NCBI RefSeq assembly: GCF_014697545.1
Contig: NZ_JACJSA010000001.1
Coordinates: 1-64,000, forward strand
Origin: Oscillatoria sp. FACHB-1407
GTDB lineage: Bacteria > Cyanobacteriota > Cyanobacteriia > Elainellales > Elainellaceae
Reading direction: 5' to 3'
Length of the DNA stretch: 64,000 bases
Below, piece by piece: positions 45,146 to 54,342 of this stretch. A model generated the notes under the pieces. The model saw only the letters and a list, made by a program, of their open reading frames with translations. It made no database searches and had not been told where the DNA came from. A program made the translations under genes and the position numbers. Each line of letters starts with the position of its first letter. Position 1 is the stretch's first letter.

Positions 45146-46513
45146 ATGTTTAAGGCAACCCTTTGGAGCGTTTTGCTTGCCCTGGGCTTTTGGTTCACTG
45201 CCCCAATCCCTGCCATGGCAGCAACCACTTTTCCGTCTTCGACTGGTCAAACGCCTCTACAATCGGCATCCTTACTCGACTTGGAATACCAACCGACCGT
45301 TGAAGTAACCGAGATTCGCTCTGGAGTGTTGCCCGGAGTTGTGATTGGGGGACGATATGAGGGATTGTTACGGATCTTGCAGGAGCGATATACGGCGACG
45401 GGGCAATTGCCCGACCAATTTGATCAGGGGGTGCGATCGCTCATTGAGGACGAACTGATGCAAGCGGGATACAACGTTGTCTCATCCCCATCGAACTCGA
45501 TTTTTGCTAACCAGTTTACCGATGCAACAGAACCAGGACGGTTTTTAATTGGAGGTACGATTACCCAATCCAAACTCAACTCCTACAGTTCTCTCTGGGG
45601 CGATCGCACGGAGGATGAGCGTACAGTGCGGTGGGAGGTCTTTGATCGTGAGATCGGAAAAGTCATTTATCGCCAAGCCACTCAAGGGGTCGCGCAAGCA
45701 GAGGGCATTGATAACCTGGCAGCTACCTATGAAGCAATCCGTGCCAGCTTTAGAACGGTACTTCAAGAGCCGACGCTAATCGCTGCGCTGGCTCAACCTT
45801 CGACGTCAGAACCGCCTGTTCTTACAAGCAACTATGAAATTCAGGCGATCGCCACTGCAAATGAAGCCCTCTCACTGGAACAACTTGTGGGGCGATCCAT
45901 CCCTTCAATTGTGCAGATTCAAACCCCTGGTGCTCGGGGCAGTGGGTTTCTGATTGGCTCTTCTGGCTTAGTCGTGACAAACCAGCATGTGATTGGTTCT
46001 ACCTTTGCGGTGAAGGTCAAGCTATACGATGGCTCGACCCATGTAGGTCGGGTCTTAAAGCGAGATGCCAGCTATGATGTGGCGTTGCTGCAATTAGATG
46101 AAGCAGTGGAGCAACCGATGGGTCTACCGATTTGTCACACCAATGCAGTGAAGGTGGGAGAAGCCGTTGTGGCGATCGGTAATCCGCTGGCGTTGTCCAA
46201 TACCGTGACTCAGGGGGTCGTTAGTGGCTTTCGCTATGACTCATCCCGTAACCTGATCCAGACGGATGCGGCGATCAACCCTGGTAACAGCGGTGGACCT
46301 TTACTCAACCGTCAGGGTGCTGTCATTGGTATCGTGACTGAAAAGATGGTGAGTCGAGGCGTCGAAGGGTTAGGCTTTGCTCTGCCAATCGGAGAAGCAT
46401 TGCATCGGCTCCATGTGCAAGTTCAAACACCTGTAGGCTCTCTGCTGAACTCATGTGGTAGCCCGACAGCTACTGGAGTAGTCCTGACCGCTAGCGGAGT
46501 CAACAGCCAATAA
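45146..46513 (+). CDS. Exported trypsin-like serine protease with N-terminal extra domain
   Basis: 455 residues. Signal peptide cleaved near residue 25 (AMA). Residues about 42-212 form a domain resembling curli-type CsgG/lipoprotein folds (VTEIRSGVLPGVVIGGRYEG, RSLIEDELMQAGYNVV). Residues about 245-415 are an HtrA-like trypsin domain: H281 in TNQHVI, D311 in YDVALLQL, S382 in NPGNSGGPLL. There is no PDZ domain, so it differs from DegP/HhoA. It is expected to act in the periplasm or outside the cell. Confidence 0.88.
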   Translation: MFKATLWSVLLALGFWFTAPIPAMAATTFPSSTGQTPLQSASLLDLEYQPTVEVTEIRSGVLPGVVIGGRYEGLLRILQERYTATGQLPDQFDQGVRSLIEDELMQAGYNVVSSPSNSIFANQFTDATEPGRFLIGGTITQSKLNSYSSLWGDRTEDERTVRWEVFDREIGKVIYRQATQGVAQAEGIDNLAATYEAIRASFRTVLQEPTLIAALAQPSTSEPPVLTSNYEIQAIATANEALSLEQLVGRSIPSIVQIQTPGARGSGFLIGSSGLVVTNQHVIGSTFAVKVKLYDGSTHVGRVLKRDASYDVALLQLDEAVEQPMGLPICHTNAVKVGEAVVAIGNPLALSNTVTQGVVSGFRYDSSRNLIQTDAAINPGNSGGPLLNRQGAVIGIVTEKMVSRGVEGLGFALPIGEALHRLHVQVQTPVGSLLNSCGSPTATGVVLTASGVNSQ

Positions 46514-46518
46514 AGCAT

Positions 46519-46578
46519 ATATACAGCAACCGAGAGGGGTTGGTTAGGACGGGGTGCCTAGCTCCACACACCGCCTTG
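46519..46578 (-). repeat. Repeat family D, copy 2 (partial)
   Basis: GCAACCGAG followed by GGTTGGTTAGGACGGGGTGC matches the reverse complement of 48265-48343. It directly abuts the family B copy at 46579. Confidence 0.55.
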
Positions 46579-46683
46579 TATAGCCGTAGCCACATTCGAT
46601 GCGGCGGAGGCGAGTCAGGAAGCTTTCCCAGCATCAAGGTTTGAGCCATTGCCGTTGCCTTAAGCTTTCTGACCAAAGCGATA
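46579..46683 (+). repeat. MITE-like repeat family B, copy 5 (full length)
   Basis: 105 bp from TATAGCCGTAGCCAC to TTTCTGACCAAAGCGATA, the same length as the copy at 35788-35892, with the internal stem partly conserved. Confidence 0.85.
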
Positions 46684-46687
46684 TACA

Positions 46688-46720
46688 CAAAAATGCTTGC
46701 CCTACAAAGGGACAAGCATT
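46688..46720 (-). terminator. Terminator of the 46791-47369 gene
   Basis: Stem AATGCTTG(C)CCCT/AGGGACAAGCATT with a short loop, followed in the minus direction by TTTTTGTG. Confidence 0.75.
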
Positions 46721-46790
46721 GATGGTATGAGGGTGAGTTTAACTGGCAGAAGACGCGACTATCGCGTCAGGGAAACTGTTTCGCATTGCC

Positions 46791-47369
46791 CTACCACAGA
46801 CCACGCACAGGCTCATTGGTAGAGTAACCTGCACCCGAAGTTCCCGTGCTGGGCTGGGTTTCAAAGTTTTGCTGAGTGGTTGTTCTCTGCTGAGTGGTTG
46901 TTCCAGTTGTACCCTGCTGGGTTGTTCCAGTTGTACCCTGCTGAGTCGTGCTACCCTGGCGAATTGTGCTGCCATCTTGAGTGCCTGCTTCCGTTTCGCT
47001 GGTGGGAGGAGCGTCTCGCTGGTCGCGTGGAACATCGAGTTGAGAAGGATCAGAGGTCGCATCAGGACGATTTGGATCTTGAGAGGTTGGAGTACCAAAG
47101 TTGGGTTGCTGATTGTTAACCTCAGTGTCAGCAGAAGGAGGAGCATCTCGTTGGTCACGTGGAACATCGAGTTGAGAAGGATCAGAGGTCGCATCAGGAC
47201 GATTTGGATCTTCCATGGTCGATGGATTACCACTGGGTGGAGCACTGCTTTGAGCCAAAAGTTGACCTTCTACAAGACGGGCGTTTGCAGGCAGTATTAC
47301 TCCTAGGGAAGCCACAACGGCGATCGCAGTACCTGTCAAAATCGTGCGACTTTGCATGAACATGTTCAT
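46791..47369 (-). CDS. Exported low-complexity repeat protein
   Basis: 192 residues. A signal peptide ends near residue 30 (PANA). The mature part is disordered: two copies of a 25-residue unit starting DPNRPDATSDPSQLDVPRDQ, then a Thr/Gln/Gly-rich segment (GTTGTTQQGTTGTTTQQ). The DNA of the two units (about 47006-47081 and 47138-47213) is nearly identical, so the duplication is recent. No domain recognised; it could be a cell-surface or periplasmic linker-type protein. Confidence 0.7.
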   Translation of the reverse strand: MNMFMQSRTILTGTAIAVVASLGVILPANARLVEGQLLAQSSAPPSGNPSTMEDPNRPDATSDPSQLDVPRDQRDAPPSADTEVNNQQPNFGTPTSQDPNRPDATSDPSQLDVPRDQRDAPPTSETEAGTQDGSTIRQGSTTQQGTTGTTQQGTTGTTTQQRTTTQQNFETQPSTGTSGAGYSTNEPVRGLW

Positions 47370-48144
47370 CTTCCTTACTTTATATAGTCTAGAAATGCAA
47401 CAAGCGTCCCTTTCAGGTGGTTGAACTGATGTAACGCGACAGCGATCTCAGAGTATTCTGAGTGGTTTAAGTCAGATGTTGTCTGTGGATAAGCCCTGGA
47501 CAACCAATCTGTAACAGGGTGATCCCATCACACCTGGAGGAGTGCTATATCTCAACCCCAACCTGGAGTAGATGACGCTTGATGAGCTAAAAGAAAGTAA
47601 CCCTTCTTTGAACTCGACCGAAGAAGCAGCTCAGTAACCAAGGGGCACCAAAACAAAGCAATATTTCGTTTCTCAATTGATAGAAATTGAAGTCAAAATC
47701 ATCTAATCTCAACAATCTTTAGAAACGAAAAAATTGTTTGTTCATCTCAATCTACAGACCAATCTAGAAGGGTACATCTAACTTGAGCTAGATATAAATC
47801 TTTAAAGAGATATAAATGATTGTGAACTGTTATTTCTCTAAAAGTATTTCCTGGCAAGCTTTTCGCCGTATACGAACTAACAGATTTATTTGCTAAAAAT
47901 ATTTATTTAGTTTGTTTCATCAGTCTTTGGATAGAAACAATATCAGTTCTTTTAATCCAGATTCAACTGATAGATATAGCAATCCCATATGTGTTATGAG
48001 CATTGATCAAGAAGGCATCCGCCACTTATTACTGGATAGACAATAACGAATGACCTGTAACAAATAATCTGTAACAAGTGTCACCTACTGGCTGCCTGAC
48101 AAAACTTCTAAAATGCAACAATTCTGTTCTTAATTCTCGTTAAT
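47370..48144. other. Long AT-rich intergenic region
   Basis: About 775 bp with no credible gene. ATATAGCAATCCC near 47976 resembles the end of a family F repeat. Confidence 0.45.
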
Positions 48145-48225
48145 TCTCGTTCCCAGCTTCTAGCTAGGAATGTCCTACAAGTGGCTTTGCCACTGCTGTT
48201 CAGGAGGCAGAGCCTTGGAACGAGA
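48145..48225. repeat. Repeat family E, copy 1
   Basis: 81 bp with terminal inverted repeats TCTCGTTCC/GGAACGAGA and internal GTGGCTTTGCCAC and GAGGCAGAGCCTT hairpins. A decayed copy lies at 58066-58180. Confidence 0.75.
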
Positions 48226-48264
48226 TGTGTTGGTCAATCAGCTATCTGCCTCTTATCCCTCTTC

Positions 48265-48343
48265 TATAGCAACTGTCGAGACAATTAATACAAGGGGGTG
48301 AAACCCTTGCACCCTGTCCTAACCAATCCCTCGGTTGCTATAT
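48265..48343. repeat. Repeat family D, copy 1
   Basis: 79 bp with perfect ends TATAGCAAC/GTTGCTATA and the internal hairpin AAGGGGGTGAAACCCTT. Related sequence lies at 46519-46578. Confidence 0.7.
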
Positions 48344-48421
48344 CACTACCTCGTTTTTAGACTCCTGCCTGAAAATGGAGTGACAAAGGCTAATGCAAAA
48401 CACATTCCCCTCACCCATATT

Positions 48422-48651
48422 AGCTACGGTGTATATATAAGTCCTCTCAGTCCCCTAAATCTCCTGACTTTGGGGAGCTTTGAACCTTTGCCAAAGGTCT
48501 TGACCCTACTAGAAACACCCGTACTTGGAACTGATGCGAAGCGCACCTGGGGTTCACCGAAACACCTTCTGCTAGGGAGTTTGGGGGAAACTCCCCCAAT
48601 GTCTGGTTCTCCAATTATGGAAAAGAGCAGAGATCGGTATACACCGTAGCT
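48422..48651. repeat. MITE-like repeat family C, copy 1 (230 bp)
   Basis: Perfect terminal inverted repeats AGCTACGGTGTATA and TATACACCGTAGCT. The interior is homologous along its length to 54591-54838, including GGTTTGGGGGAAACTCCC-type hairpins and CTTGGAAC..GATGCGAAGCGC. A frame through it is not a real gene. Confidence 0.85.
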
Positions 48652-48763
48652 CATCTTAGGGGAGGGGAACATTAGATTTAAAGGATAGGTTGATGAGCTT
48701 TACGACATCGACAGGAAGGAGAACTGTAAAGCCTTACTGTTTAATCGGCTTAATAAATCGACT

Positions 48764-48973
48764 TTAATCGATGGCTACCATCACATCGCTAGATTTAATT
48801 ACAGCATAGGCTTCCTTTCCTTCTGATAAACCCAACTTTTCGCAAGAAGCCTTGGTGATGATTGCCGTAACTTCAACTCCGGGTGCAACTTCAATGGTCA
48901 CTTCGCTGTTGACTGATCCAGGAACGATCGCTTTAACTGTACCTTTCAAAGCATTACGAGCACTAATTTCCAT
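48764..48973 (-). CDS. Mop-type molybdate-binding (TOBE) protein
   Basis: 69 residues from ATG 48973, with GAGAGGA upstream. MEISARNALKGTVKAIVPGS followed by EVAPGVEVTAIITKASCEKL is a complete Mop/TOBE repeat; hexamers of such proteins store molybdate. It lies 287 bp downstream of the CnfR-like gene on the same strand, which fits a role in supplying Mo for nitrogenase. No nif gene lies in this window. Confidence 0.92.
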   Translation of the reverse strand: MEISARNALKGTVKAIVPGSVNSEVTIEVAPGVEVTAIITKASCEKLGLSEGKEAYAVIKSSDVMVAID

Positions 48974-49260
48974 AGCTGAATCCTCTCTCACAAACCCCAA
49001 TTTAGATAACTATCATCACTACAACAAGTCACTTAAAGAGGTGTCATTAAACACACTATAAATCAGATAAATTAGCAGTGAAATATTTTTCTAAATACCT
49101 CTCTAAATGAAGTTATAGGAGTATAAAAACCATTTTTAGAATAGAGCATTTTAGTAATATTGGTCACTGGTTAAACCTGGGATACGGATAGAGAAACGCA
49201 TCAATTTCTACAGTAACCAAAAGGGTGGTTAGGACGGGGTGAAATACCATCACAGAGTCT

Positions 49261-50886
49261 CTATCCCAACCCTAAGATCTTCTTCAACAAAAGCTGATCC
49301 TCTAACTTTGGATAAAATCGTTCATTTTCAATATCTCGAATCCAGCTTTGGCTTTTTCCCATTTGTTCTGCCAGATCACGCTGACTAATGCCCAATCGCT
49401 TGCGAGTTGCGGTAATTTGCTTAGCTGTAATTAACCCCTTTAAAGAAGGTTGCATATCGCTACGACTACTTTGCTTTTTAAACTGACTTCGTTGAGCAGC
49501 ATTTTTAGTTAATTTCTGTCCTTTTTTCTGTTGTTCCTTGTGGGACTGCTTCCAATCAGAGGGCAATTCAAATTTGAGAATACGGGCATTCATCAACAGA
49601 TTCCACTTGCCACGCGGACTTGCATCCGTCAGACGAGTATTGCAACTGGCATCATTGATCCAAAATTCCAAAGCTGCTTCTGCATCATCGGGCACGTCAT
49701 TTAACTTAACCCATAAGGGTTGAATCTCGGATGGATAGGTTTCAGGATCAAAAATGGGTTTAACACCATAGTGATTTAATACTTCTAAATCACTTTCAAA
49801 CGATCGGAGTAATCGCTTTCGTTCTTCTCGATGAACAGACGCTAACATCAATCGTTTCTCTCCATAGGCAATCCGCATCAGTGTTGTTGCCATGATGCGT
49901 TGTTCTTGTCCCAGTCTTACCTTAAACAGCAACCACAACATAATTCGGGCAGCACCCTCATGTTGTTGCCAAATACTCATCACTGTAGTAAGGAGCGATT
50001 TGGGTAAAGTGCTGTATTGATAAAAAACAGCTTGTTCTTTGCAGCCTTCTCGATTGAGAAAATATTTTGCCCAGATGCCAGGTCGGATTGTAAATGTCAA
50101 ACCAACGAGGTGCTTGCATCCCGCCTCATCTTCCTGGAAGTAGTGTTGGATGTTGAGTAAATGCCACAGTGGTTGATTTTCAAACGAAAACCCTGGAATC
50201 CGTCCCTGCGGTGGGCATTTCATCGAAGCCTTAATCGAACAGGCTTGTTGCGCGATTTCTTTAATTAGAGTTAGCTTTGCAGGTTTGGTCAAATCCTTGC
50301 GTTTATCTAAACCCAGATATTCTTCAATTTGGCGATCGCCCACAATAAATTCTTGCTGCCAGGGTTGGCTCAATGCCGTTGCGTGAGCGGCATAGATCAG
50401 GTGCATACAGGCTGCCCGAATATCAAATGATTCAACCGGATTGGTAGAGTCATTATCAGTCGAGAAGATGTTAACAGGCTCAGCGATGTGTAGCGTTAAG
50501 ACACCACTCCGATAGAGCGATCGCTGATAATAAAAATGACCTTGCTCGTCTTGAGTCCATATCAAAGACTGACGTTGAGACAGCAAATTGCAGGCTTCCC
50601 AGATGACGATCGCAGACGCAAAGGGATGGTTTTTGCCGTTGCTAAATAAATCCGGACTGGTTAACGCTCGCACGCCCTGTTTTGTTCTTCCCCGTTTGGC
50701 TTGAGCAGGTGTAGGAAGGCTGAGGGGACAGCTAATGACACACTGAGGCTCAGCGTGATTTTTGCAATCATCACACAGGGCAGAGTTAATCCAATATTGC
50801 CCATCGATCACATCAATCGCGCCTGAGGGGCAATGCGGACGGCAGTTATCGCACGCTACACAATCACTAGAGATTTTGTAAGCCAT
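49261..50886 (-). CDS. cnfR: PatB/CnfR-type ferredoxin-HTH transcription regulator
   Basis: 541 residues, the size of known PatB/CnfR. Two 4Fe-4S sites open the protein: C9, C12, C15, C19 and C38, C41, C49, C53. A large middle region follows without recognised domain, then a Lys/Gln-rich linker and a C-terminal helix-turn-helix (QITATRKRLGISQRDLAEQM, about 486-535). In Leptolyngbya boryana CnfR activates nif genes when oxygen is low; in Anabaena PatB is needed for heterocyst nitrogen fixation. An oxygen-labile cluster as sensor is an inference from the family. The downstream mop gene supports a link to nitrogen fixation. It could be a paralogue with another target. Confidence 0.85.
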   Translation of the reverse strand: MAYKISSDCVACDNCRPHCPSGAIDVIDGQYWINSALCDDCKNHAEPQCVISCPLSLPTPAQAKRGRTKQGVRALTSPDLFSNGKNHPFASAIVIWEACNLLSQRQSLIWTQDEQGHFYYQRSLYRSGVLTLHIAEPVNIFSTDNDSTNPVESFDIRAACMHLIYAAHATALSQPWQQEFIVGDRQIEEYLGLDKRKDLTKPAKLTLIKEIAQQACSIKASMKCPPQGRIPGFSFENQPLWHLLNIQHYFQEDEAGCKHLVGLTFTIRPGIWAKYFLNREGCKEQAVFYQYSTLPKSLLTTVMSIWQQHEGAARIMLWLLFKVRLGQEQRIMATTLMRIAYGEKRLMLASVHREERKRLLRSFESDLEVLNHYGVKPIFDPETYPSEIQPLWVKLNDVPDDAEAALEFWINDASCNTRLTDASPRGKWNLLMNARILKFELPSDWKQSHKEQQKKGQKLTKNAAQRSQFKKQSSRSDMQPSLKGLITAKQITATRKRLGISQRDLAEQMGKSQSWIRDIENERFYPKLEDQLLLKKILGLG

Positions 50887-51185
50887 ACAAAAGGCACTAT
50901 TTGCTGAAATACACGAGACTTAACCCTTTTGTAAACGGCAACTATCTGGTTAGAACGGAGGGTACAGAGAGTATTCCGGTTGGGAAGACCTGTACTCTAT
51001 TCAAATCCAGTGTTTCAGTCATGTCATGACAGTTCTACAAAACAGGGTTGGATGGATCTTGTAAAGTTTATCAGTCAACAACGTGGGAATAATTATTATT
51101 TAGTTGAAAAACTTGATTCGTTCTGTCCAGATTGAGCGATTAAAGATTCTTTTAAGATTTATCCTTCCAGGCTTTTTAATATCCA

Positions 51186-52178
51186 TTAAATATCGCCTTC
51201 TCCTTCAAATAGAGTCTTCAATGGCAACGCATGTAGTCCATGCATCTCACTCAAATATCGCGATAAGACATCCGTTTGCCCATGGGTGACGTACACTGTC
51301 TTGGCTCCTGTTTGCAAAATAGTATTCACTAAACCCTGCCAATCAGCATGATCTGAGAGTACAAAACCTCGTTCATAGCCTCGTCGTCGTCGTGCTCCCC
51401 GTACCGCCATCCATCCGGATGCAAAAGCCGTTTGGGGATGTTGAAACCGCTTCATCCAACTAGAACGGTGGGCAGACGGTGGAGCCAATATCAGATCACC
51501 GTTGAACTTGTAACTGCGGGGCATCTCCGATGCCGGGAGCGTAGGCACCATCGGCACTCCCAATTGCCGATAGATCTCCGTCAACACATGTACTGCCCCG
51601 TGCACATACACAGGTTGATCGGTAAACTTGGCTAACTCTCCCAACACTCGTTGGGCTTTGCCAAAGGCATAGCAAAACAGCAACGAAGGGCGAGTGCAAT
51701 CGCTTTTCCACCAGTCGTAAATCTGCCGACAGGTTTCTTCGCCTGTATTCCAGTGATAGATGGGCAATCCAAATGTCGCTTCAGTAATGAACACATCACA
51801 GGGCACAACTTCAAACGCTGCACAGGTCGGGTCATCACCTCGTTTGTAATCGCCTGAAACTACCCAGACTTCATCGCCGCACTCAACACGGATTTGAGCA
51901 GACCCCAACACATGTCCCGCTGGATGAAACGACACCCAGGTATTGCCCAGTTTCAACTTTTCACCGTACTCAACCCCTTGCAGATTGATGGCATCACCCA
52001 ACCGCTTCTTTAGAATCTCCTGGGAGAGATGGACAGCAACGTAATGGGCTGAGCCAGAGCGAGCATGATCGGAGTGGGCATGGGTAATCAGAGCGCGATC
52101 GACAGGTCGCCAGGGGTCGATATAAAAATCGCCCTGCTCGCAGTACAGACCTTCTTGACGAACGGTGATAAGTGACAT
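51186..52178 (-). CDS. MBL-fold (ligase-associated) DNA exonuclease
   Basis: 330 residues from ATG 52178 (MSLITVRQEGLYCEQGDFYI); the frame is open further upstream but that part does not fit. H33-A-H35-S-D37-H38 is the metallo-beta-lactamase metal motif, with HPAGHVLGSAQI, VSGDYKRGDD, LSDHADW and VYVTHGQ later. It matches the ligase-associated exonuclease family, related to mRNA 3'-end processing factors, that often accompanies an ATP-dependent DNA ligase. No ligase gene is adjacent here. Likely role: DNA end processing. Confidence 0.85.
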   Translation of the reverse strand: MSLITVRQEGLYCEQGDFYIDPWRPVDRALITHAHSDHARSGSAHYVAVHLSQEILKKRLGDAINLQGVEYGEKLKLGNTWVSFHPAGHVLGSAQIRVECGDEVWVVSGDYKRGDDPTCAAFEVVPCDVFITEATFGLPIYHWNTGEETCRQIYDWWKSDCTRPSLLFCYAFGKAQRVLGELAKFTDQPVYVHGAVHVLTEIYRQLGVPMVPTLPASEMPRSYKFNGDLILAPPSAHRSSWMKRFQHPQTAFASGWMAVRGARRRRGYERGFVLSDHADWQGLVNTILQTGAKTVYVTHGQTDVLSRYLSEMHGLHALPLKTLFEGEGDI

Positions 52179-52287
52179 GGTAAATGTTACGGTCTTATGT
52201 ACATACGATAGGGGATGGGATGTGGGCTTTACTTTCACCGTTCGACTAAACTCACGATAAAGCTCCTGCAATCGGTTCTAACCCTTA

Positions 52288-52383
52288 TATAGCAACCCTA
52301 AATGATTTGTGAAAGTGCCCGCCCGATGGGCGGGCACTTTCACAAATCACCTTTTTCACAAATCAGATAGGACTGCTATATAT
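52288..52383. repeat. MITE-like element F with perfect 21-bp hairpin
   Basis: The ends, starting TATATAGCA on either strand, form an imperfect inverted repeat of about 29 nt. Inside, 52304-52324 and 52328-52348 are perfect reverse complements (GATTTGTGAAAGTGCCCGCC and so on) around a 3-nt loop. It sits in the divergent promoter region between the exonuclease and the AraC gene. A related element lies at 57574-57659. Confidence 0.8.
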
Positions 52384-52772
52384 GTTACAGGTTTAACTTT
52401 GCCGCGATCGCTCTCACAGTCTCAAATTACCGTCACTATTGGGGCGATCGTCCGATACCCAACCCTTAACTGGGATTGAATGTGTACTCTTGCAGACGGC
52501 TTTTGGGGTTTATGCACCCTAAAAAGAATTTTGGAAAATGGCAATGGAGGATGGAGCGATCGCCTTGCTGATACCAGTTCTAAAAATTACTACCACAATC
52601 CCAACACGGCTTGATTCAGCTTGCCGAAGTCTGAACTTATCAAAATCTGAACTTACCAAAATCTGCGATTTCAACTACTAAACTCAAAAGATCTGTCAGG
52701 TCATCAGCCTTTTCCCCTCAAAGCATTCGTTAAACTACAGCAACCTTTCGGTTGCTATACAATCGAAGCTAG
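52384..52772. other. Spacer upstream of the AraC gene
   Basis: No gene seen. A small hairpin AGCAACCTTTCGGTTGCT is at about 52738-52755, just before the AraC start. Confidence 0.45.
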
Positions 52773-53657
52773 ATGAGTTGGATTTGCCTGATGACAACCA
52801 CCACTACCCGTCAAACTCAGTCTATGGGTTTGCCCATTCTATCGAGCCAGGGTCAGGGTTGGGAGCATATCCTGGTTGAGCAATTCCAACATCCTCCCGG
52901 TGAAGGAAATTGTCATTACAACGAGCACGCGATTTGTTTGTCCCTGGCTTCTCGTCCAGTGCGATTGTTGCAAATCAAAGGAGGGAAGACCTACTCAGGA
53001 TTGTATGGGAAGGGCGATATGTCCATCATGCCTGCGGCGATGCCTGTGTTTGCTCGTTGGGAAGGAGATGACCACTACTTGCAAATTCGCATTCGATCTC
53101 AATTTCTTCAAACCGTCGCTCAAGAAACGATCGCCTCTCATCACTCTGTAGAGTTAATTCCCGAATTTCGGATACGCGATCGCCAGGTTGAAGCGATCGG
53201 TATGATGTTGCTCTCAGAAGTGCAACAAAATAATCCTGGTAGCAAGTTGTATATCGAATCTCTGACAAACGTGCTGGCAGTTCATTTACTGCGACAATAT
53301 GCTGCGACGCAACCCCGACTGCCAGTATATGAAGGGGGTATCCCTGCGCGTCAGTTAGAACAAGTTTTAGACTTTATCAACGAGCATTTAGATCAAAAGA
53401 TCAAATTGGCAGATTTGGCAGCATTACTGGACATGAGCCAATTCCATTTCAGCCATTTGTTCAAACAATCGACAGGCATTGCACCTTACCAATATCTGCT
53501 TCAACAACGAGTGGAACGGGCAAAACAGTTGTTAAAACAAACGGATCAACCCATTATCGAAATTGCATTTCAGTGTGGGTTTAATAGCCATAGCCATTTG
53601 AGCAAACAGTTTCGACAATTAACGGGAATGACACCGACTGATTACAGAGCGCATTAA
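52773..53657 (+). CDS. AraC-family transcriptional regulator
   Basis: 294 residues; ATG 52791 is an equally plausible start. The N-terminal ~170 residues are a sensor region of unknown ligand. Two helix-turn-helix units occupy about 190-290: IKLADLAALLDMSQFHFSHL for the first, and IIEIAFQCGFNSHSHLSKQF then RQLTGMTPTDYR for the second. Its stop is only 7 bp from the convergent devA stop, with no terminator between. The regulon is unknown. Confidence 0.9.
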   Translation: MSWICLMTTTTTRQTQSMGLPILSSQGQGWEHILVEQFQHPPGEGNCHYNEHAICLSLASRPVRLLQIKGGKTYSGLYGKGDMSIMPAAMPVFARWEGDDHYLQIRIRSQFLQTVAQETIASHHSVELIPEFRIRDRQVEAIGMMLLSEVQQNNPGSKLYIESLTNVLAVHLLRQYAATQPRLPVYEGGIPARQLEQVLDFINEHLDQKIKLADLAALLDMSQFHFSHLFKQSTGIAPYQYLLQQRVERAKQLLKQTDQPIIEIAFQCGFNSHSHLSKQFRQLTGMTPTDYRAH

Positions 53658-53664
53658 CAAGTCA

Positions 53665-54342
53665 TTATTTCTGCGTTAACCTGCCATCCTCCATGTGAAC
53701 GATGCGATCGGCAACGTCTAAAATTCGGTTGTCGTGGGTGACGAGCAAGACGGTGCAACCTTCTTCTTTAGCTAATCGACGCATAATTTCGACTACATCT
53801 CGACCCGATTGACTGTCTAAAGCCGAGGTCGGTTCATCAGCTAACAACAGTTTGGGATGACTGACCAAAGCACGGGCGATCGCCACTCGTTGTTTTTGCC
53901 CACCAGAGAGGTTGTCGGGATAATAGTCGATATGTTCTCCTAAGCCAACGGCGGTGAGGATGGCACTGGAGCGATCGCGATATTCCAATTTGGAAATGTG
54001 TTTGTGCAGTTTGAGGGAGGTGCTAACGTTCTCCCAAGCGGCAAGACATTTTAGTAAGTTATGAGCTTGAAAGATAAAGCCAATTTGGCTGCGGGTTTGA
54101 ATCAGTGCTTTTTTGGTCGCTCCACGCAGTTCACGACCCAAAATTTTAAGACTGCCTTCCTGTGCCGATCGCAGTGCGCCAATGAGTGTCAATAGGGTTG
54201 TTTTACCACCACCCGATGGACCTTCTAAAATCACGACTTCACCCGGATAGAGATCTAAATCCACGTCGGTTAACACTACTTTTTTCAGTGCTCCCTGACC
54301 AAAGGTATGGGTCAGATTGCGAACAGCAACAACAGGTTCCAT
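53665..54342 (-). CDS. devA: DevA-type ABC transporter ATPase
   Basis: 225 residues. Walker A is GPSGGGKTTLL, the signature is LSGGQKQRVAIARAL, and Walker B is LLLADEPTSALD. Together with DevB and DevC it forms a TolC-dependent exporter; in Anabaena this complex exports heterocyst glycolipid, while non-heterocystous strains use homologues for other lipids or stress compounds. It is separated from devC by 647 bp holding a MITE and a polypurine tract. Its leader has no G in the sense strand for 187 nt, so no Shine-Dalgarno is possible. Confidence 0.9.
   Translation of the reverse strand: MEPVVAVRNLTHTFGQGALKKVVLTDVDLDLYPGEVVILEGPSGGGKTTLLTLIGALRSAQEGSLKILGRELRGATKKALIQTRSQIGFIFQAHNLLKCLAAWENVSTSLKLHKHISKLEYRDRSSAILTAVGLGEHIDYYPDNLSGGQKQRVAIARALVSHPKLLLADEPTSALDSQSGRDVVEIMRRLAKEEGCTVLLVTHDNRILDVADRIVHMEDGRLTQK

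Noticed and set aside
48335-48649. 104-residue frame on the plus strand
   Set aside because: Spans repeat families D and C; no homology-like features or ribosome-binding site.
51000-51030. tRNA T-arm-like sequence (TTCAAATCC)
   Set aside because: No acceptor, D or anticodon stems around it; no tRNA was found anywhere in the window.
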